Below are positions 42,066 through 52,143 of a stretch of 64,000 nucleotides of DNA, in pieces (position 1 is the first letter of the stretch; each line of letters opens with the position of its first letter). The stretch is taken from positions 1-64,000 of the forward strand of contig CAZMEN010000009.1 in the NCBI GenBank assembly GCA_964565335.1. Direction: 5' to 3'. The notes beneath the pieces were generated by a model. That model searched no databases and had not been told where the DNA came from. It saw nothing but the letters and a program-made list of their open reading frames with translations. Position numbers and translations under genes: made by a program. This DNA is from Litorimonas sp964565335 (GTDB lineage: Bacteria > Pseudomonadota > Alphaproteobacteria > Caulobacterales > Maricaulaceae).

Positions 42066-43619
42066 TTAAAGCGGCAAGGTCATTTGGGTCTCTCGCCCAT
42101 TTGCTAATCGAACCCTTACGCGCATTCTTGTTTTTTCGGCTAATTTCGCGTTTAACACCACTGTCCGCAAAACATCTGTTTGTGCCAAAGGTGTGCCGTC
42201 GGCTTCCAATAAAACCATACCGGACTTAAACCCGCCGCGTTCTGCGCCGCTACCCGGCGTAACAGACTCAACGTAAATACCCACCTGATCAGAACGCATC
42301 TTAATCGCAGTACGGAATTCCGCTGAAATGTCTAAAACCTGCAAACCTGTATCGACATTGATGGGAGGCCCAGTGCGCTTTGGCTCAGGCGGCGGGAGCC
42401 CTTGGCTCTCTGCGCGGGCCGTATCGACACCATGCTTATCAGGACGTTCTCCGATAGAAACATTGACGAGGTAAGGCTCTTCATCGCGCTCAAATATAAG
42501 TTTGGCCGTTTGGCCCGGCTTAAGTTTTCCAATTTGGCGTGTCGCATCGACGGAGTTTTCCACCTCTACTCCGTTTACCTGCAAGATGATGTCGTCAATG
42601 CGAAGACCATAACGTTCTGCCGGAGACCCCGGTACAATCGCGTTCACCAAAGCGCCGACTTTAAATGCTGTCGGTTCGCCTTCTCTTGAAAATTCTGCAT
42701 CGCGTAGCCCTGCGCCCAAAAATCCGCGCTTTACGCGTCCATGCGCGCGTAAGTCTTTAACCACTTCAGCCGCCGTGTGATGCGGGATAACGAAGGCAAT
42801 ACCAACACTCGCGCCTGTGGGCGAGTAAATTGCAGAATTTACGCCGACAACTTCGCCGTCCAAATTAAATAGGGGGCCGCCTGAGTTTCCGCGGTTAATC
42901 GTGGCGTCCGTCTGGATGTAATCGACATAAGAGCCACTTTCGACACGTTCGCGTCCAATCGCAGAGATAACCCCCAAACTGGTCGATTGCCCGATACCAA
43001 AGGGGTTGCCGATGGCAACTACCCAGTCGCCAATACGCAAATCATCATTTTTCTGAAAGGAGACAAACGGAATGCGCTCACGTGTTTTGATTTGAAGAAG
43101 CGCCAAATCCGTTTCCTCATCTGTGCCCAGAACGCGCGCAGGGTAACGCCGCCCGTCATTGAACTCAATGTCGATATTTGTACCCCCGTCGATGACGTGA
43201 TAATTTGTGACCACTTCATTGAGGTTAGAAATCACAAAGCCGGAGCCTTGCCCTTCAGATGTTGTTTCACCGGTTGCGGTTGTCACGATGATATTGACCA
43301 CAGACGGGCTAACCTCATCGACGAGATCTGCGATGGACGGAAGGGCCGAGACCGGCATATCCATCATATTCGGCTTTAATGCGTTCACCGCCGCGCCAAC
43401 AGCCTGACCGGCTTTATCCCGCAGAGGTGTCGGGCTCTCATTGATGGTCGGCACAACATAGCCGGAATAGTTAGAATAGCTTTGTGCTTGCGCGCTTGAT
43501 ACGGACAGGCCGACGCTAAGCAGCCCCGCGCTGACAATCGCCGGCAGGCCCGATAATTTCTTCGTAGATTTATTTCGTGGGTGCAATGGCACGCGGCGAC
43601 TCCTTAACTTGGCTGTCAC
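42066..43619 (-). CDS. degP: DegP/Do-like periplasmic serine protease
   Basis: 517 residues from a GTG start, with a long signal peptide ending near SSAQAQ. Trypsin-like catalytic triad: His141 (TNYHVIDG), Asp171 (ETDLALLQ) and Ser246 (RGNSGGPL). Two PDZ domains follow (GFLGAGLRD, GIYVESVTPGSGAERGGFKSG). HtrA-family protein quality control in the periplasm. Upstream of a response regulator and kinase, as is common for Do genes in Alphaproteobacteria. Confidence 0.93.
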   Translation of the reverse strand: MTAKLRSRRVPLHPRNKSTKKLSGLPAIVSAGLLSVGLSVSSAQAQSYSNYSGYVVPTINESPTPLRDKAGQAVGAAVNALKPNMMDMPVSALPSIADLVDEVSPSVVNIIVTTATGETTSEGQGSGFVISNLNEVVTNYHVIDGGTNIDIEFNDGRRYPARVLGTDEETDLALLQIKTRERIPFVSFQKNDDLRIGDWVVAIGNPFGIGQSTSLGVISAIGRERVESGSYVDYIQTDATINRGNSGGPLFNLDGEVVGVNSAIYSPTGASVGIAFVIPHHTAAEVVKDLRAHGRVKRGFLGAGLRDAEFSREGEPTAFKVGALVNAIVPGSPAERYGLRIDDIILQVNGVEVENSVDATRQIGKLKPGQTAKLIFERDEEPYLVNVSIGERPDKHGVDTARAESQGLPPPEPKRTGPPINVDTGLQVLDISAEFRTAIKMRSDQVGIYVESVTPGSGAERGGFKSGMVLLEADGTPLAQTDVLRTVVLNAKLAEKTRMRVRVRLANGRETQMTLPL

Positions 43620-43701
43620 AATGACGGCACTTGACTATCAGGAACCTGTCCAAAACATGACAAGACCGTCATGTTGGGGGATTTGGTACCATTTGTCCGT
43701 C

Positions 43702-44355
43702 CTAACCGCGCGAAAAGATGAAAATATGGTTGTTTTTCGGCATCGCAATCAGGTCTGAGTCATTAAACCCTGCCTTTGCAAATATATGCTTAACAAAGCC
43801 TTGCTCTCTTACTCCCCATTTCGGATTTCTGGATTTCAAACTCTTATCGAAATCCAGATTTGAAGGGGCCGAATTATCACCGTCTAGAAACGGCCCGTAA
43901 AGAAAGACACGTCCGCCGTCTTTTAGTAAATGCGCCGCGCCCATCGCCAAACCATAACACGCCTCGATCGGGGCAATGTGAACCATATTGGCCGAATATA
44001 CATCGGTATAGTTCGGCAGGCCGCCCCACCAATCCACGGCCGTCATATCCAGCGGCAATGCGGGTCGCAACTGTATAGGGTTGTCCTGACGCCAATCATC
44101 CTGACTGGCGCGAGACGTAGCATCCGGATCGGAATATTGCCACGCAATATCGGGGCGTGCGCGGCAAGCTTCGAATCCATGTTCTCCTGTCCCCGAAGCA
44201 ATCTCCAATACATGACCGTCTTGGGTCAAAAGGGGTTTGAGCGTGTCAGCGATAATCTGCTTATTCCGTCCAGCAGACGGTGAGTGCAGCCTAGCCCCTG
44301 ACGCGCCTCTCTGTTCCAAAGCTATTGGTGCTGAGGGTGAATTTTTTGAAGTCAT
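43702..44355 (-). CDS. DUF938 SAM-dependent methyltransferase-like protein
   Basis: 217 residues. Class I methyltransferase fold with HVLEIASGTGEHG (SAM motif I), PDIAWQYSDPD, VYSANMVHIAPIEA and GGRVFLYGPF, which are the DUF938 hallmarks. Target unknown. Fourteen bases downstream of the PhoQ/FeuQ-like kinase stop, so it is possibly the last gene of that operon. Confidence 0.88.
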   Translation of the reverse strand: MTSKNSPSAPIALEQRGASGARLHSPSAGRNKQIIADTLKPLLTQDGHVLEIASGTGEHGFEACRARPDIAWQYSDPDATSRASQDDWRQDNPIQLRPALPLDMTAVDWWGGLPNYTDVYSANMVHIAPIEACYGLAMGAAHLLKDGGRVFLYGPFLDGDNSAPSNLDFDKSLKSRNPKWGVREQGFVKHIFAKAGFNDSDLIAMPKNNHIFIFSRG

Positions 44356-44369
44356 ATAATCGATGCCTT

Positions 44370-45782
44370 TTAATCAGGCGTGGTGCCGCGTTTGGGCAGC
44401 AGTAATTCCGCCTGTAATCCGCCTAAGGCAGAACGCGAGAGCGTAAACGAGCCCTTATAAGCCCGTGCCAAATCATCAACAATCGCGAGGCCCAATCCAC
44501 TGCCCGGCGTGGCCTCATCCAGGCGTGCGCCGCGCTTCATCGCCTCTTGATATTCATCGGGGGAGAGACCGGGGCCATTATCTTCTATTGTAATGCGCAT
44601 AAATTCAGGTCTGTCTGCCTCAGTCTTGGCGATAAGGTTCACATCGCCCTTCGTCCACTTCGCCGCATTATCCATGAGGTTACCCACCATATCTTCGAGG
44701 TCACGTTTCGCGCCGCGAAAAATCAGGTCAGGCTCTAACTGAATATCGAGGAGCAAATCCTTGTCACGATAAATACGCGGCAAGGTTCGCGCTAGAGGGT
44801 CAACGACCTCTGCCAAAGGCGCGGACACACCGATGGCCTGTCCTCTGGCCGCCGCTCTCGCGCGGCGTAAATGGTGATCGACCTGTTGCGTCATAATTTC
44901 AGTTTGTTTGGCAACAAGATCTGATGGAGTTTCGCCGTCCATTTGGGCTTCATTTTTCAAGACCGCCAGAGGCGTTTTCAAAGCATGGGCAAGATTACCG
45001 ACATGAGTGCGGGCCCGCTCCACAATGTCCTTATTATGGGCGATGAGGCTGTTAAGTTCATTGGCTAGCGGCGCAATTTCCTGCGGGAAATCACCCTCGA
45101 CTTGAGCGGCCTTACCCTCGCGCACATCCACAACTCGGTCCCGCAAAGTAAACAGCGGACGCAAGCCCAGACGAACTTGCATGAAAACAGCCACGACGAG
45201 CCCCAAACAGACGAGTGCCAAGAGTATGATTGAAATAAGCGCAAAACGTTGAATATCACGCGTAGCCGCGCGCCTATCGGCTCCTGCCAGAACAATAACG
45301 CGCTTTTCTGTTCCAGGTAAAATCACTTTCTGCGCGACAACTCGCAAAGTCTCATATTCATCCGGCCCGGGCGCGGAACCGCTAACTGTTTCGCCCATGT
45401 CAGCATTTAACGCTTCCAGCATTGAAGGTGCCAGAGTCAGAGAATCCCCATAAAGAGAACGCGAAGCCGCCAAGACTTTCAGAGGATAGGCTTCATCGTC
45501 TAATTGTTGTCCAATCAACCAATATCGCCCTGAAAGCGCGCGTTGATAACGCGGGTCGAGCGGTTCGCGTGATAGCAGGACATTACCGCCCTCATCCACA
45601 TTCACCGAAGCAATCAGAGAGGTCACTGCGCTATCGAGCGGATCATCAAAAATCCGGTAAGTAGTTTCGCGGTAAAGCCAGGTAAGTGCCATGGCCGAAA
45701 TAATCAGTAAGGGCAGAGCCCATAGCGCAGCGCCGCGCACAAGCGATACAACAAGGGACTGAGGCTGTGCTTTGGTTTTCAC
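44370..45782 (-). CDS. FeuQ/PhoQ-like sensor histidine kinase
   Basis: 470 residues from a GTG start. Helix 1 (GAALWALPLLIISAMALTWLY), a periplasmic domain, helix 2 (FALISIILLALVCLGLVVAVF), HAMP, then HisKA with the PhoQ-type box NLAHALKTPLAVLKNEA, HATPase with NLMDNAAKW, EDNGPGLS and GSGLGLAIV. PhoQ/FeuQ kinases sense envelope conditions (osmolarity or cations). Downstream of its regulator and a PepSY gene. Confidence 0.9.
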   Translation of the reverse strand: MKTKAQPQSLVVSLVRGAALWALPLLIISAMALTWLYRETTYRIFDDPLDSAVTSLIASVNVDEGGNVLLSREPLDPRYQRALSGRYWLIGQQLDDEAYPLKVLAASRSLYGDSLTLAPSMLEALNADMGETVSGSAPGPDEYETLRVVAQKVILPGTEKRVIVLAGADRRAATRDIQRFALISIILLALVCLGLVVAVFMQVRLGLRPLFTLRDRVVDVREGKAAQVEGDFPQEIAPLANELNSLIAHNKDIVERARTHVGNLAHALKTPLAVLKNEAQMDGETPSDLVAKQTEIMTQQVDHHLRRARAAARGQAIGVSAPLAEVVDPLARTLPRIYRDKDLLLDIQLEPDLIFRGAKRDLEDMVGNLMDNAAKWTKGDVNLIAKTEADRPEFMRITIEDNGPGLSPDEYQEAMKRGARLDEATPGSGLGLAIVDDLARAYKGSFTLSRSALGGLQAELLLPKRGTTPD

Positions 45783-45857
45783 AAATTGCTTTTAGAGAGA
45801 CGCGCCCTGTTCAACAAGGCGTTTCGGGGCCTATGGCCCCTCTCTGTAATTAGGCGT

Positions 45858-46541
45858 CTATTCTTCGGTCTCTTCATCCGCGTCGGGATCAATTAAACGA
45901 TAGCCCAAACCACGGACGGTTTCGATACGGTTCGTACCGATTTTACGGCGCAGACGTCCGACAAAGACTTCGATTGTGTTAGAGTCGCGATCATAGTCTT
46001 GCTCATAAATATGCTCGACTAATTCAGTACGCGAAATCACGCGTCCTTGATGCGCCGCCATATAAGACAATAACCTGAATTCATGGCTAGTGAGTTTAAT
46101 CGCCAAACCATTGACATAAGCCCGCGCAGCGCGGTTATCGACAGAGAGCTCACCTAAATCAATCGTATCCGTTGTGTGACCGGAAGCCCTGCGCATCAGC
46201 GCGCGCAATCGGGCAAGTAATTCTTCAGTATGGAAAGGTTTGGTCAAATAATCATCAGCGCCCGCATCAAAACCAGCGACCTTTTCGCTCCACTGATCTC
46301 GCGCTGTGAGAATCATGACAGGGAATGTCTTCCCGTCAGAGCGCCATTTTTGCAGAACAGACACACCGTCAATCAAGGGCAGACCTAAATCCAATACAAC
46401 GGCGTCATAAGGTTCCGTATCGCCGAGGAAATGTCCCTCTTCCCCGTCATTGGCCACATCAACGGCATAGCCAATGTCTTTTAGGGCCGCGCGTAATTGG
46501 CGGGATAGGTCTGGATCATCTTCTACAATCAAAATACGCAT
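45858..46541 (-). CDS. FeuP/PhoP-like response regulator
   Basis: 227 residues. Receiver: MRILIVEDDPDLSRQLR, phospho-Asp in AVVLDLGLPLIDG, ILTARDQWSEKVAG, KPFHTEELLAR. Winged helix: LTSHEFRLLSYMAAHQGRVISR and VFVGRLRRKIGTNRIETVRGLGYRL. The DQWSEKV segment is typical of the FeuP/PhoP/QseB branch. Confidence 0.93.
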   Translation of the reverse strand: MRILIVEDDPDLSRQLRAALKDIGYAVDVANDGEEGHFLGDTEPYDAVVLDLGLPLIDGVSVLQKWRSDGKTFPVMILTARDQWSEKVAGFDAGADDYLTKPFHTEELLARLRALMRRASGHTTDTIDLGELSVDNRAARAYVNGLAIKLTSHEFRLLSYMAAHQGRVISRTELVEHIYEQDYDRDSNTIEVFVGRLRRKIGTNRIETVRGLGYRLIDPDADEETEE

Positions 46542-46614
46542 ATATTACCTGACGGCTTTCGTTTCATGTTCAATGTGGGCAGGGTTTCTGAAGAAAGCCT
46601 TTTTCAATATAACG

Positions 46615-46959
46615 TTACTTCACGCGTCCGGTCGTCGCGTCAATCTTAATATCAAGTAAGCGGCCGTTTGAGTTACGCACGCGTACAATATAAGTATTCC
46701 CTTGCTTAGTTAAATCCACATAAGTGCCGCCGCGCACGCGGGACATAGCAATAGATTTCGCTTTTGCAGGAGAGATTTGTGACTGCACGACAAGTGTTAC
46801 GGCTTCAGCCTGTTCGAAAACAATCGGCGCTGTCACAGTGATTTCCGCAGAGACAGGTTCCATGGCGTCAACATGAGTCGCGGCCATAGCGCTCTCCGCA
46901 CTGAAAACCAGTGTCGCTAGGCCCAGAATCAGGCCGGATATTGTCGAGTTCATCCTCAT
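46615..46959 (-). CDS. PepSY-domain exported protein
   Basis: 114 residues with a signal peptide (SGLILGLATLVFSAESAMA) and a C-terminal PepSY domain (SPAKAKSIAMSRVRGGTYVDL, RLLDIKIDATTGRV). PepSY proteins are often encoded with PhoP/FeuP systems and may inhibit proteases or sense the envelope. Several Met codons (46971, 46959, 46953) could start it. Precedes the response regulator with about 70 bases between. Confidence 0.82.
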   Translation of the reverse strand: MRMNSTISGLILGLATLVFSAESAMAATHVDAMEPVSAEITVTAPIVFEQAEAVTLVVQSQISPAKAKSIAMSRVRGGTYVDLTKQGNTYIVRVRNSNGRLLDIKIDATTGRVK

Positions 46960-47023
46960 AATGTGCCCCATTAGCAAAGTAACCCTGAACGCTTTCTGAA
47001 TAAACAGTTCAGTCTGGGTATGG

Positions 47024-47947
47024 TTACAAAAGTCCTTTGCGTATTTCGTGCTCTCCCATATCGGGCCAGCTACTTGCCAAAGTGGGCAGAGCAGAAAGTT
47101 CTGAGTCGGATAATTTGATCTGAATGGTGACATATAAATCGCCGCCATTTGTACCTTTTCCAGACAGGCGGAACCGTTTTCCCGAATTTGTGCCCGCCGG
47201 AACGTTTAATTTGACGGTACCCGAAGGCATAGGAATATCCACTTTCGCGCCTTTGGCGGCCTCAGAGAGAGAAATTGGCAGGTTTAAATGCAAATCATCT
47301 TCGTCGCGCCGCAAATGCTTATGAGGCTTTATCGTGATTTCAATCTTGGCATCGCCCGCAGGCCCGCCATTGACGCCTTTTCGGCCTTTGCCGCGCAGGC
47401 GTAGAACTTGACCGTCTTTGACACCCGCAGGTAATTTGACTTTTAGGCCGCCTTGCAAGGTTTTCGTGCCGCCTTTCAGCGCCGTCAGAAGCGGTAATTG
47501 CATTTTATAGCGAATGTCTGCGCCTTTTTGCGCGTTCATGGGCGGACGATTCATCCCGCCGCGCATGCCGCCTGTATTCATGCCAAAGAGTGATGAAAAC
47601 AGGTCGGACATATCATCTTGCCCCCCTGCTGAAGTTCGCCCAAACCCGCCAAAACCGCCGAAACCAGATTGCGGCCCGCGCCCGCCAAATGGACTGCCGC
47701 CACCTGCAAAGGGGTTTTGCTGTTGGCCCGACGCATCGACCTGCCCACTATCATATTGCGCCCGCAGGCTATCATCGGTCAAAAGAGTATAAGCGGCGGT
47801 CACTTCTTTGAAGCGTTCCGCTACTTTCGCATCGTTCTTATTGACATCAGGGTGAAGTTTTTTCGCGAGCGTTCGATAAGCCTTCTTTATCTCATCTTTC
47901 GTCGCGCTCTTTTTCACTCCCAATAATGTATAAGGGTTCTTGGCCAT
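47024..47947 (-). CDS. DnaJ-family co-chaperone (CbpA-like)
   Basis: 307 residues. J domain with YTLLGVKKSATKDEIKKAYR and the HPD motif (KLHPDVNK), a Gly/Phe-rich linker (SGFGGFGGFGR), and the two-part DnaJ C-terminal substrate domain (LPAGVKDGQVLRLRGKGRKG). No zinc-finger CxxCxGxG repeats, so CbpA/DnaJ-class II rather than DnaJ itself. Stimulates DnaK. Confidence 0.9.
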   Translation of the reverse strand: MAKNPYTLLGVKKSATKDEIKKAYRTLAKKLHPDVNKNDAKVAERFKEVTAAYTLLTDDSLRAQYDSGQVDASGQQQNPFAGGGSPFGGRGPQSGFGGFGGFGRTSAGGQDDMSDLFSSLFGMNTGGMRGGMNRPPMNAQKGADIRYKMQLPLLTALKGGTKTLQGGLKVKLPAGVKDGQVLRLRGKGRKGVNGGPAGDAKIEITIKPHKHLRRDEDDLHLNLPISLSEAAKGAKVDIPMPSGTVKLNVPAGTNSGKRFRLSGKGTNGGDLYVTIQIKLSDSELSALPTLASSWPDMGEHEIRKGLL

Positions 47948-48003
47948 GATATGGATGTAAGCGGAAAAAGCATGCTTTCAATGGGTTAGGGCAAGAATTC
48001 CTA

Positions 48004-48018
48004 TTGAAATCATTTCAA
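48004..48018. terminator. Small palindrome after GTA g15
   Basis: TTGAAA-TCA-TTTCAA five bases past the g15 stop. No U-run; at most a weak transcription end. Confidence 0.25.
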
Positions 48019-48022
48019 GTCT

Positions 48023-51000
48023 CTATGTCAGAAACAGTATAGCCGCCTCGCCCCACCCAAACGCATCCGAACCTTGGGCAATGTCAATTTTTGCGATGTC
48101 GGAGCGAAGAGTGTGAAAGCGGGGCTCGTAAACGACATGCTCGTCCAAAAGCGTCTCGCCGTTCCATAATCGTACCCTGTATCGTTCCTCGTTCTCGCCT
48201 AACGGAATATCTCCCACCCAGCTATCTGCATTGACCCGTCCCCGTCTAATCCAGCCGAGGTTAAGGGAGGTGCCCTCGCGCTCGGCTTTTAAATGGACGG
48301 GGCTTAAGGGTTTGAGGTGACGTCCTTCAAAAGTGAAATCCGCAGGCAGGTTTTCTCGGCCCTCTGCTTCTGCGGATAGAGCCAGAGTTTCACCGATAAG
48401 TTCTGGCGACACATCCAATGTCTCGACACCTGTTTTCAACCAAACAAGCCGCGCTCCTGCGCTCACCCCGTCAGCGGAATACCCTTCACTGCCAACACCT
48501 CGTAAAATATTGCGGCAGCGGTAATGCCCTGCCCCCACCAATTCTATTTCGGCGGCTTGGATAATATCCCAGCCTTTATCGGTTTCTACGGCAAAGCGGT
48601 TCGCGCCGTTCAGCAAACCCAATTCCGAATGGCTGCTGAGGGCGAGCTTATCAAAACGCATTTCAAATTCGCTATGCCTATCCAGAAGCGCCAAAGGGCC
48701 AGCGGCAATATGTGTAAGCAAAGCCCCGATATGGAGTTTACTCAAAACGGTCACTTCGGCTCCGCCCGCTTCGATATGGGTTGGAGCGAAAGGCTCCATA
48801 ATTGAGCCTACCGCCAATCCGCTATAAGACGCAGGCAATTCCAAAGCGATTCCGACCGGCCGGCTGGGCCAAATGATTTCATTGGTGGTTTCAGGCGCCG
48901 CTCCGTTCACGGCTAAAACGTTCTGTTCCACTTCGCGTTGGGCGACCGCGTTCAAAACAGTGTTGCCTTCCAAACTCGCTACACGCCAGACACCTTTCAA
49001 ATTGGGCAAAGCGAAACGATCGCCGACTTGAACCTCGAGATTTTGTGCGGAGAGCGAGAATGTCACGCGCTCATTTTGGGCCTCTAATCGGGTCATCAAT
49101 GTACCGCTCAAGTAATCCGCATAGCCTTTATCCATCACCACGGGCGCCTGGATATCCAGAATGGCTTCGGTCTCTTGCGTGCGGCCTTTGGCCGAAGCTA
49201 GACCACGCTGATAACCTGCCCCCGCATCAATGAAATGCAAGCGGACATCGCGTAAGCGGTCGTAAGGATCCTCGTAAAACCGCTCGATTGGCCCTTTAAT
49301 GTTACCTACCAAACTGGAAGAGACAATATCCGTCACAGGACCTTGGCCAAGGGAGAAGAAAGAAACCCTTCCCGCCTGTTCGGCCAGACTGAAACTGTAA
49401 AGCTCGCTTAATAATGAAATAGCGGCTCGCGCGCTCATGGGGCGCTCAATTTGAAACCCTTGAACAAGGCCATTTAATTGAGTCGTATCAATATCCGTGA
49501 GCCCCGTTTCTGCCGCCAACTCCCGCAAAATATCGGCGAGCGGTACAAGGCCTAGCCGCCCGGAAATCCAATGCCCTGTCTGCCAGTTTTGACCATCCGC
49601 CCAGACATCAGCACGAGCGGGGAAATCCGGAAAAGGCCGTGCATCCCAAGCCCAAACGCTCATTGCCTCCGTATCAATCATACGGCCTGAATATTGGCTA
49701 GAGACAGGATTGTTTTCGGGCTTGTCCCAATAGCTAATCAAGGCTTCCAAATATCGCCTTTGCATCAAATCATCACGCGTCCCGTCGGAATAATGAGGCA
49801 GCGCACTTTCACTGCTTTTGGCGTCGTAAAAGACGTTGGGTTGATTGGCGCCATATTTGACGGCGGGGCATCCTATTTCCAATAAGGTGAACGGTTTAGA
49901 CTCTGGTGTCCAAGCCGTGGCTTGACTGACTTCCGCCCCGCCCACGCGGTTATAATGCGGCTGCGACCACCAGTTCTTCAAATCTTTATAGCGGAATACC
50001 CAAGGTTTATTTACGGTGCTGTCTGTGATGGGCGTTCGGGTTTGCGAGTCTCTTTCTGCCTGAGTGGCATAGAAATAATCATAGCCTTCGCCGCCCTCGA
50101 CTTGTGAGGACAGGTAGTCAGGGTCATAGACATCAGACGCCAGAGCCTCGTCCAGATGCGGGCCATCGCGCCAATCGGACAGTGGAAAATAAGCATCTAT
50201 TCCGACCGTATCGATATCGGGCGACGCCCAAAGCGGGTCGAGGTGAAAGTTCACATCTCCAGAGCCGTCCGTCGGGTGATGACCAAAATATTCGCTCCAA
50301 TCCGCCGCGTAGGTCACGGCGCAACTCGCGCCCAATAGCGCTTTAACGTCCCCTGCCAAATCAATGAAATGATCCACTGCGGGATAGCTAGACACGCCGC
50401 CTAACTTTGGCCCTCGCAGAGTCGTTAGGCCTCTCATTTCTGTCCCAATAACGAAACCGTCGACACCTCCAACGCTTTGGGCCAGCTGCGCATAATGCAG
50501 GATGTAATTTTTGAACCCGTTCGGGCCATCAAAGAAATTCGCCACTTGAGACGGAGCCGCCGCCCCTTCATCGCCGCTAATCCGCCCGCGCCAAGGAAAG
50601 GGCTGCGGCCCGTCAGGGATATCCATGAGGAGAAACGGATAAAGCGTCACTTTAAACCCGCGCCGTTTTAATTCGATAATCGTTTGTCTAATCGTCTCAT
50701 CGGACGGTGTACCGCCAAAATTCGGACGCCCTTCTGCATCCGAAGAGATGAGATAAGCCGTATTGCGAGTTTCGCCCGCCACACTCCAAATGGCTTCGGG
50801 CAGAATACGATCGCGACGTTCAACGGCGGGTCGAATGGAACATGTCTCGCAGTCCAAGCTATCCCCGAACCACGCCGTAACAACGGAAACATGTTTACAA
50901 TTCGGGAGTTGATCTTCGAGCTGATCTAACGCCTGAAGGACATCGGCCTGTCCGCTGAGATTATTCATATTGATGGGACGAGACACACCGGGTTCCGGCG

Positions 51001-51700
51001 TCTCTTCGACGATAGTTGCCGCATAAGCGAACTCCCCGGTGGCCGGCAAAAGATTGACCGATTTAATTTGGTTTTCCAGTTTTGGCGTTTCTGTTTGTGT
51101 TTCTGTTTGTGATTGAGATCGCGGGACGCGAATGACTTTGGCATTAATTTGCGGCAGGCGTGTCCCAAACCCCTCCAGCGGGAAATCCTCAAATACCAGA
51201 TATGCCGTTCCCCGAAAGGCCGGTACATCACCAACTTCAATCGCACTTATAATCGGGTCGGGTAGCTGCGTGTCTGTGCCCTTATAGACACGCATTGTTA
51301 ATCTCGCCTTTTGTAGCGGCGCGCCATTGGCCCAGAGCCTGTCAACGCCGAGGATTTTGCCCTCGCAAAGACCGATCGCAAAGCTGATGGAATATTGATA
51401 ATGCGTCTGCGTTGGCCCGCCACCCTTGCCCGATTGCGCCTCTTCTTCGGTGCTGGTTTCGCGCAAGCGAGAGGCCCAAATAACCTGCCCCGCTAATCGC
51501 ACCCGCCCATATACCCGCGCCATTGGCGCGCCGTCCTGCGATGTTTGCAAATAGAAGTTTTGTAATTGTGGCCCTTCAAATTGGCGATTGTCAAAGATAT
51601 TGGAAATCGCTGAATTAGCCGCAGAAAGCGCCAATGTCGTTGCTGCTTGCGTGGCAGCAGACGCCGCGAAATTCGCCGCATTAATGGCCAATGTTGTCAT
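48023..51700 (-). CDS. GTA host-specificity/baseplate megaprotein (g15)
   Basis: 1225 residues. N-terminal Ala-rich membrane-active helix, then RVYGRVRLAGQVIWASRLRE, a TIM-barrel-like GTA domain (YPFLLMDIPDG, IGTEMRGLT, TYAADWSEYF, GIDAYFPLSDW, TLLEIGCPAVKYG), then a phage-tail domain. This is the layout of RcGTA g15, the tail-tip protein. Last and largest GTA gene; its start overlaps the g14 stop by four bases. Confidence 0.93.
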   Translation of the reverse strand: MTTLAINAANFAASAATQAATTLALSAANSAISNIFDNRQFEGPQLQNFYLQTSQDGAPMARVYGRVRLAGQVIWASRLRETSTEEEAQSGKGGGPTQTHYQYSISFAIGLCEGKILGVDRLWANGAPLQKARLTMRVYKGTDTQLPDPIISAIEVGDVPAFRGTAYLVFEDFPLEGFGTRLPQINAKVIRVPRSQSQTETQTETPKLENQIKSVNLLPATGEFAYAATIVEETPEPGVSRPINMNNLSGQADVLQALDQLEDQLPNCKHVSVVTAWFGDSLDCETCSIRPAVERRDRILPEAIWSVAGETRNTAYLISSDAEGRPNFGGTPSDETIRQTIIELKRRGFKVTLYPFLLMDIPDGPQPFPWRGRISGDEGAAAPSQVANFFDGPNGFKNYILHYAQLAQSVGGVDGFVIGTEMRGLTTLRGPKLGGVSSYPAVDHFIDLAGDVKALLGASCAVTYAADWSEYFGHHPTDGSGDVNFHLDPLWASPDIDTVGIDAYFPLSDWRDGPHLDEALASDVYDPDYLSSQVEGGEGYDYFYATQAERDSQTRTPITDSTVNKPWVFRYKDLKNWWSQPHYNRVGGAEVSQATAWTPESKPFTLLEIGCPAVKYGANQPNVFYDAKSSESALPHYSDGTRDDLMQRRYLEALISYWDKPENNPVSSQYSGRMIDTEAMSVWAWDARPFPDFPARADVWADGQNWQTGHWISGRLGLVPLADILRELAAETGLTDIDTTQLNGLVQGFQIERPMSARAAISLLSELYSFSLAEQAGRVSFFSLGQGPVTDIVSSSLVGNIKGPIERFYEDPYDRLRDVRLHFIDAGAGYQRGLASAKGRTQETEAILDIQAPVVMDKGYADYLSGTLMTRLEAQNERVTFSLSAQNLEVQVGDRFALPNLKGVWRVASLEGNTVLNAVAQREVEQNVLAVNGAAPETTNEIIWPSRPVGIALELPASYSGLAVGSIMEPFAPTHIEAGGAEVTVLSKLHIGALLTHIAAGPLALLDRHSEFEMRFDKLALSSHSELGLLNGANRFAVETDKGWDIIQAAEIELVGAGHYRCRNILRGVGSEGYSADGVSAGARLVWLKTGVETLDVSPELIGETLALSAEAEGRENLPADFTFEGRHLKPLSPVHLKAEREGTSLNLGWIRRGRVNADSWVGDIPLGENEERYRVRLWNGETLLDEHVVYEPRFHTLRSDIAKIDIAQGSDAFGWGEAAILFLT

Positions 51701-52143
51701 GATAGAACTTTCGAAGTTTCGGGAAAGGCGAAGCTATAGGCCAAACGGTTTTTCCAATAGGGCACGAGATGGCTCTCCACCACGGCCCGCCCCCAATAGG
51801 CATGGGTAATCACGGTTGGGGCGGTCAGAACGGCAATATGTTTGCACGGCGATTGCGCCGCCATACGAAAGAGTAAAACGTCACCCGGCTGTGCTTGCTT
51901 ATTCGGGATCTCGCAGAGCCAATCCTGCGCCGCGTTCAGCAGCGTTTCCTCTCCGCATTGTTCTGCCCAATCCGGAGAATAAGGCGGAATAAGCGTAGGC
52001 TCTGCGCCGTAAAGCTTGCGGTAAATACCCCGCACAAAACCAAGGCAATCCGTCCCTGCTCCGCATTGGCTCGCTTGATGCTGATAAGGGGTGTGGAGCC
52101 AGTTTTTTGCCTCAGCTAAAACCCGCTCGCGTAAGACCGTCAT
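51697..52143 (-). CDS. GTA NlpC/P60 peptidase (g14)
   Basis: 148 residues. NlpC/P60 cysteine peptidase: NWLHTPYQHQASQCGAGTDC with catalytic Cys33 and LGFVRGIY, then QPGDVLLFR and CKHIAVLT with the His. In RcGTA, g14 is a wall-degrading hub-associated peptidase used in delivery. Overlaps g13 and g15 by four bases each. Confidence 0.93.
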   Translation of the reverse strand: MTVLRERVLAEAKNWLHTPYQHQASQCGAGTDCLGFVRGIYRKLYGAEPTLIPPYSPDWAEQCGEETLLNAAQDWLCEIPNKQAQPGDVLLFRMAAQSPCKHIAVLTAPTVITHAYWGRAVVESHLVPYWKNRLAYSFAFPETSKVLS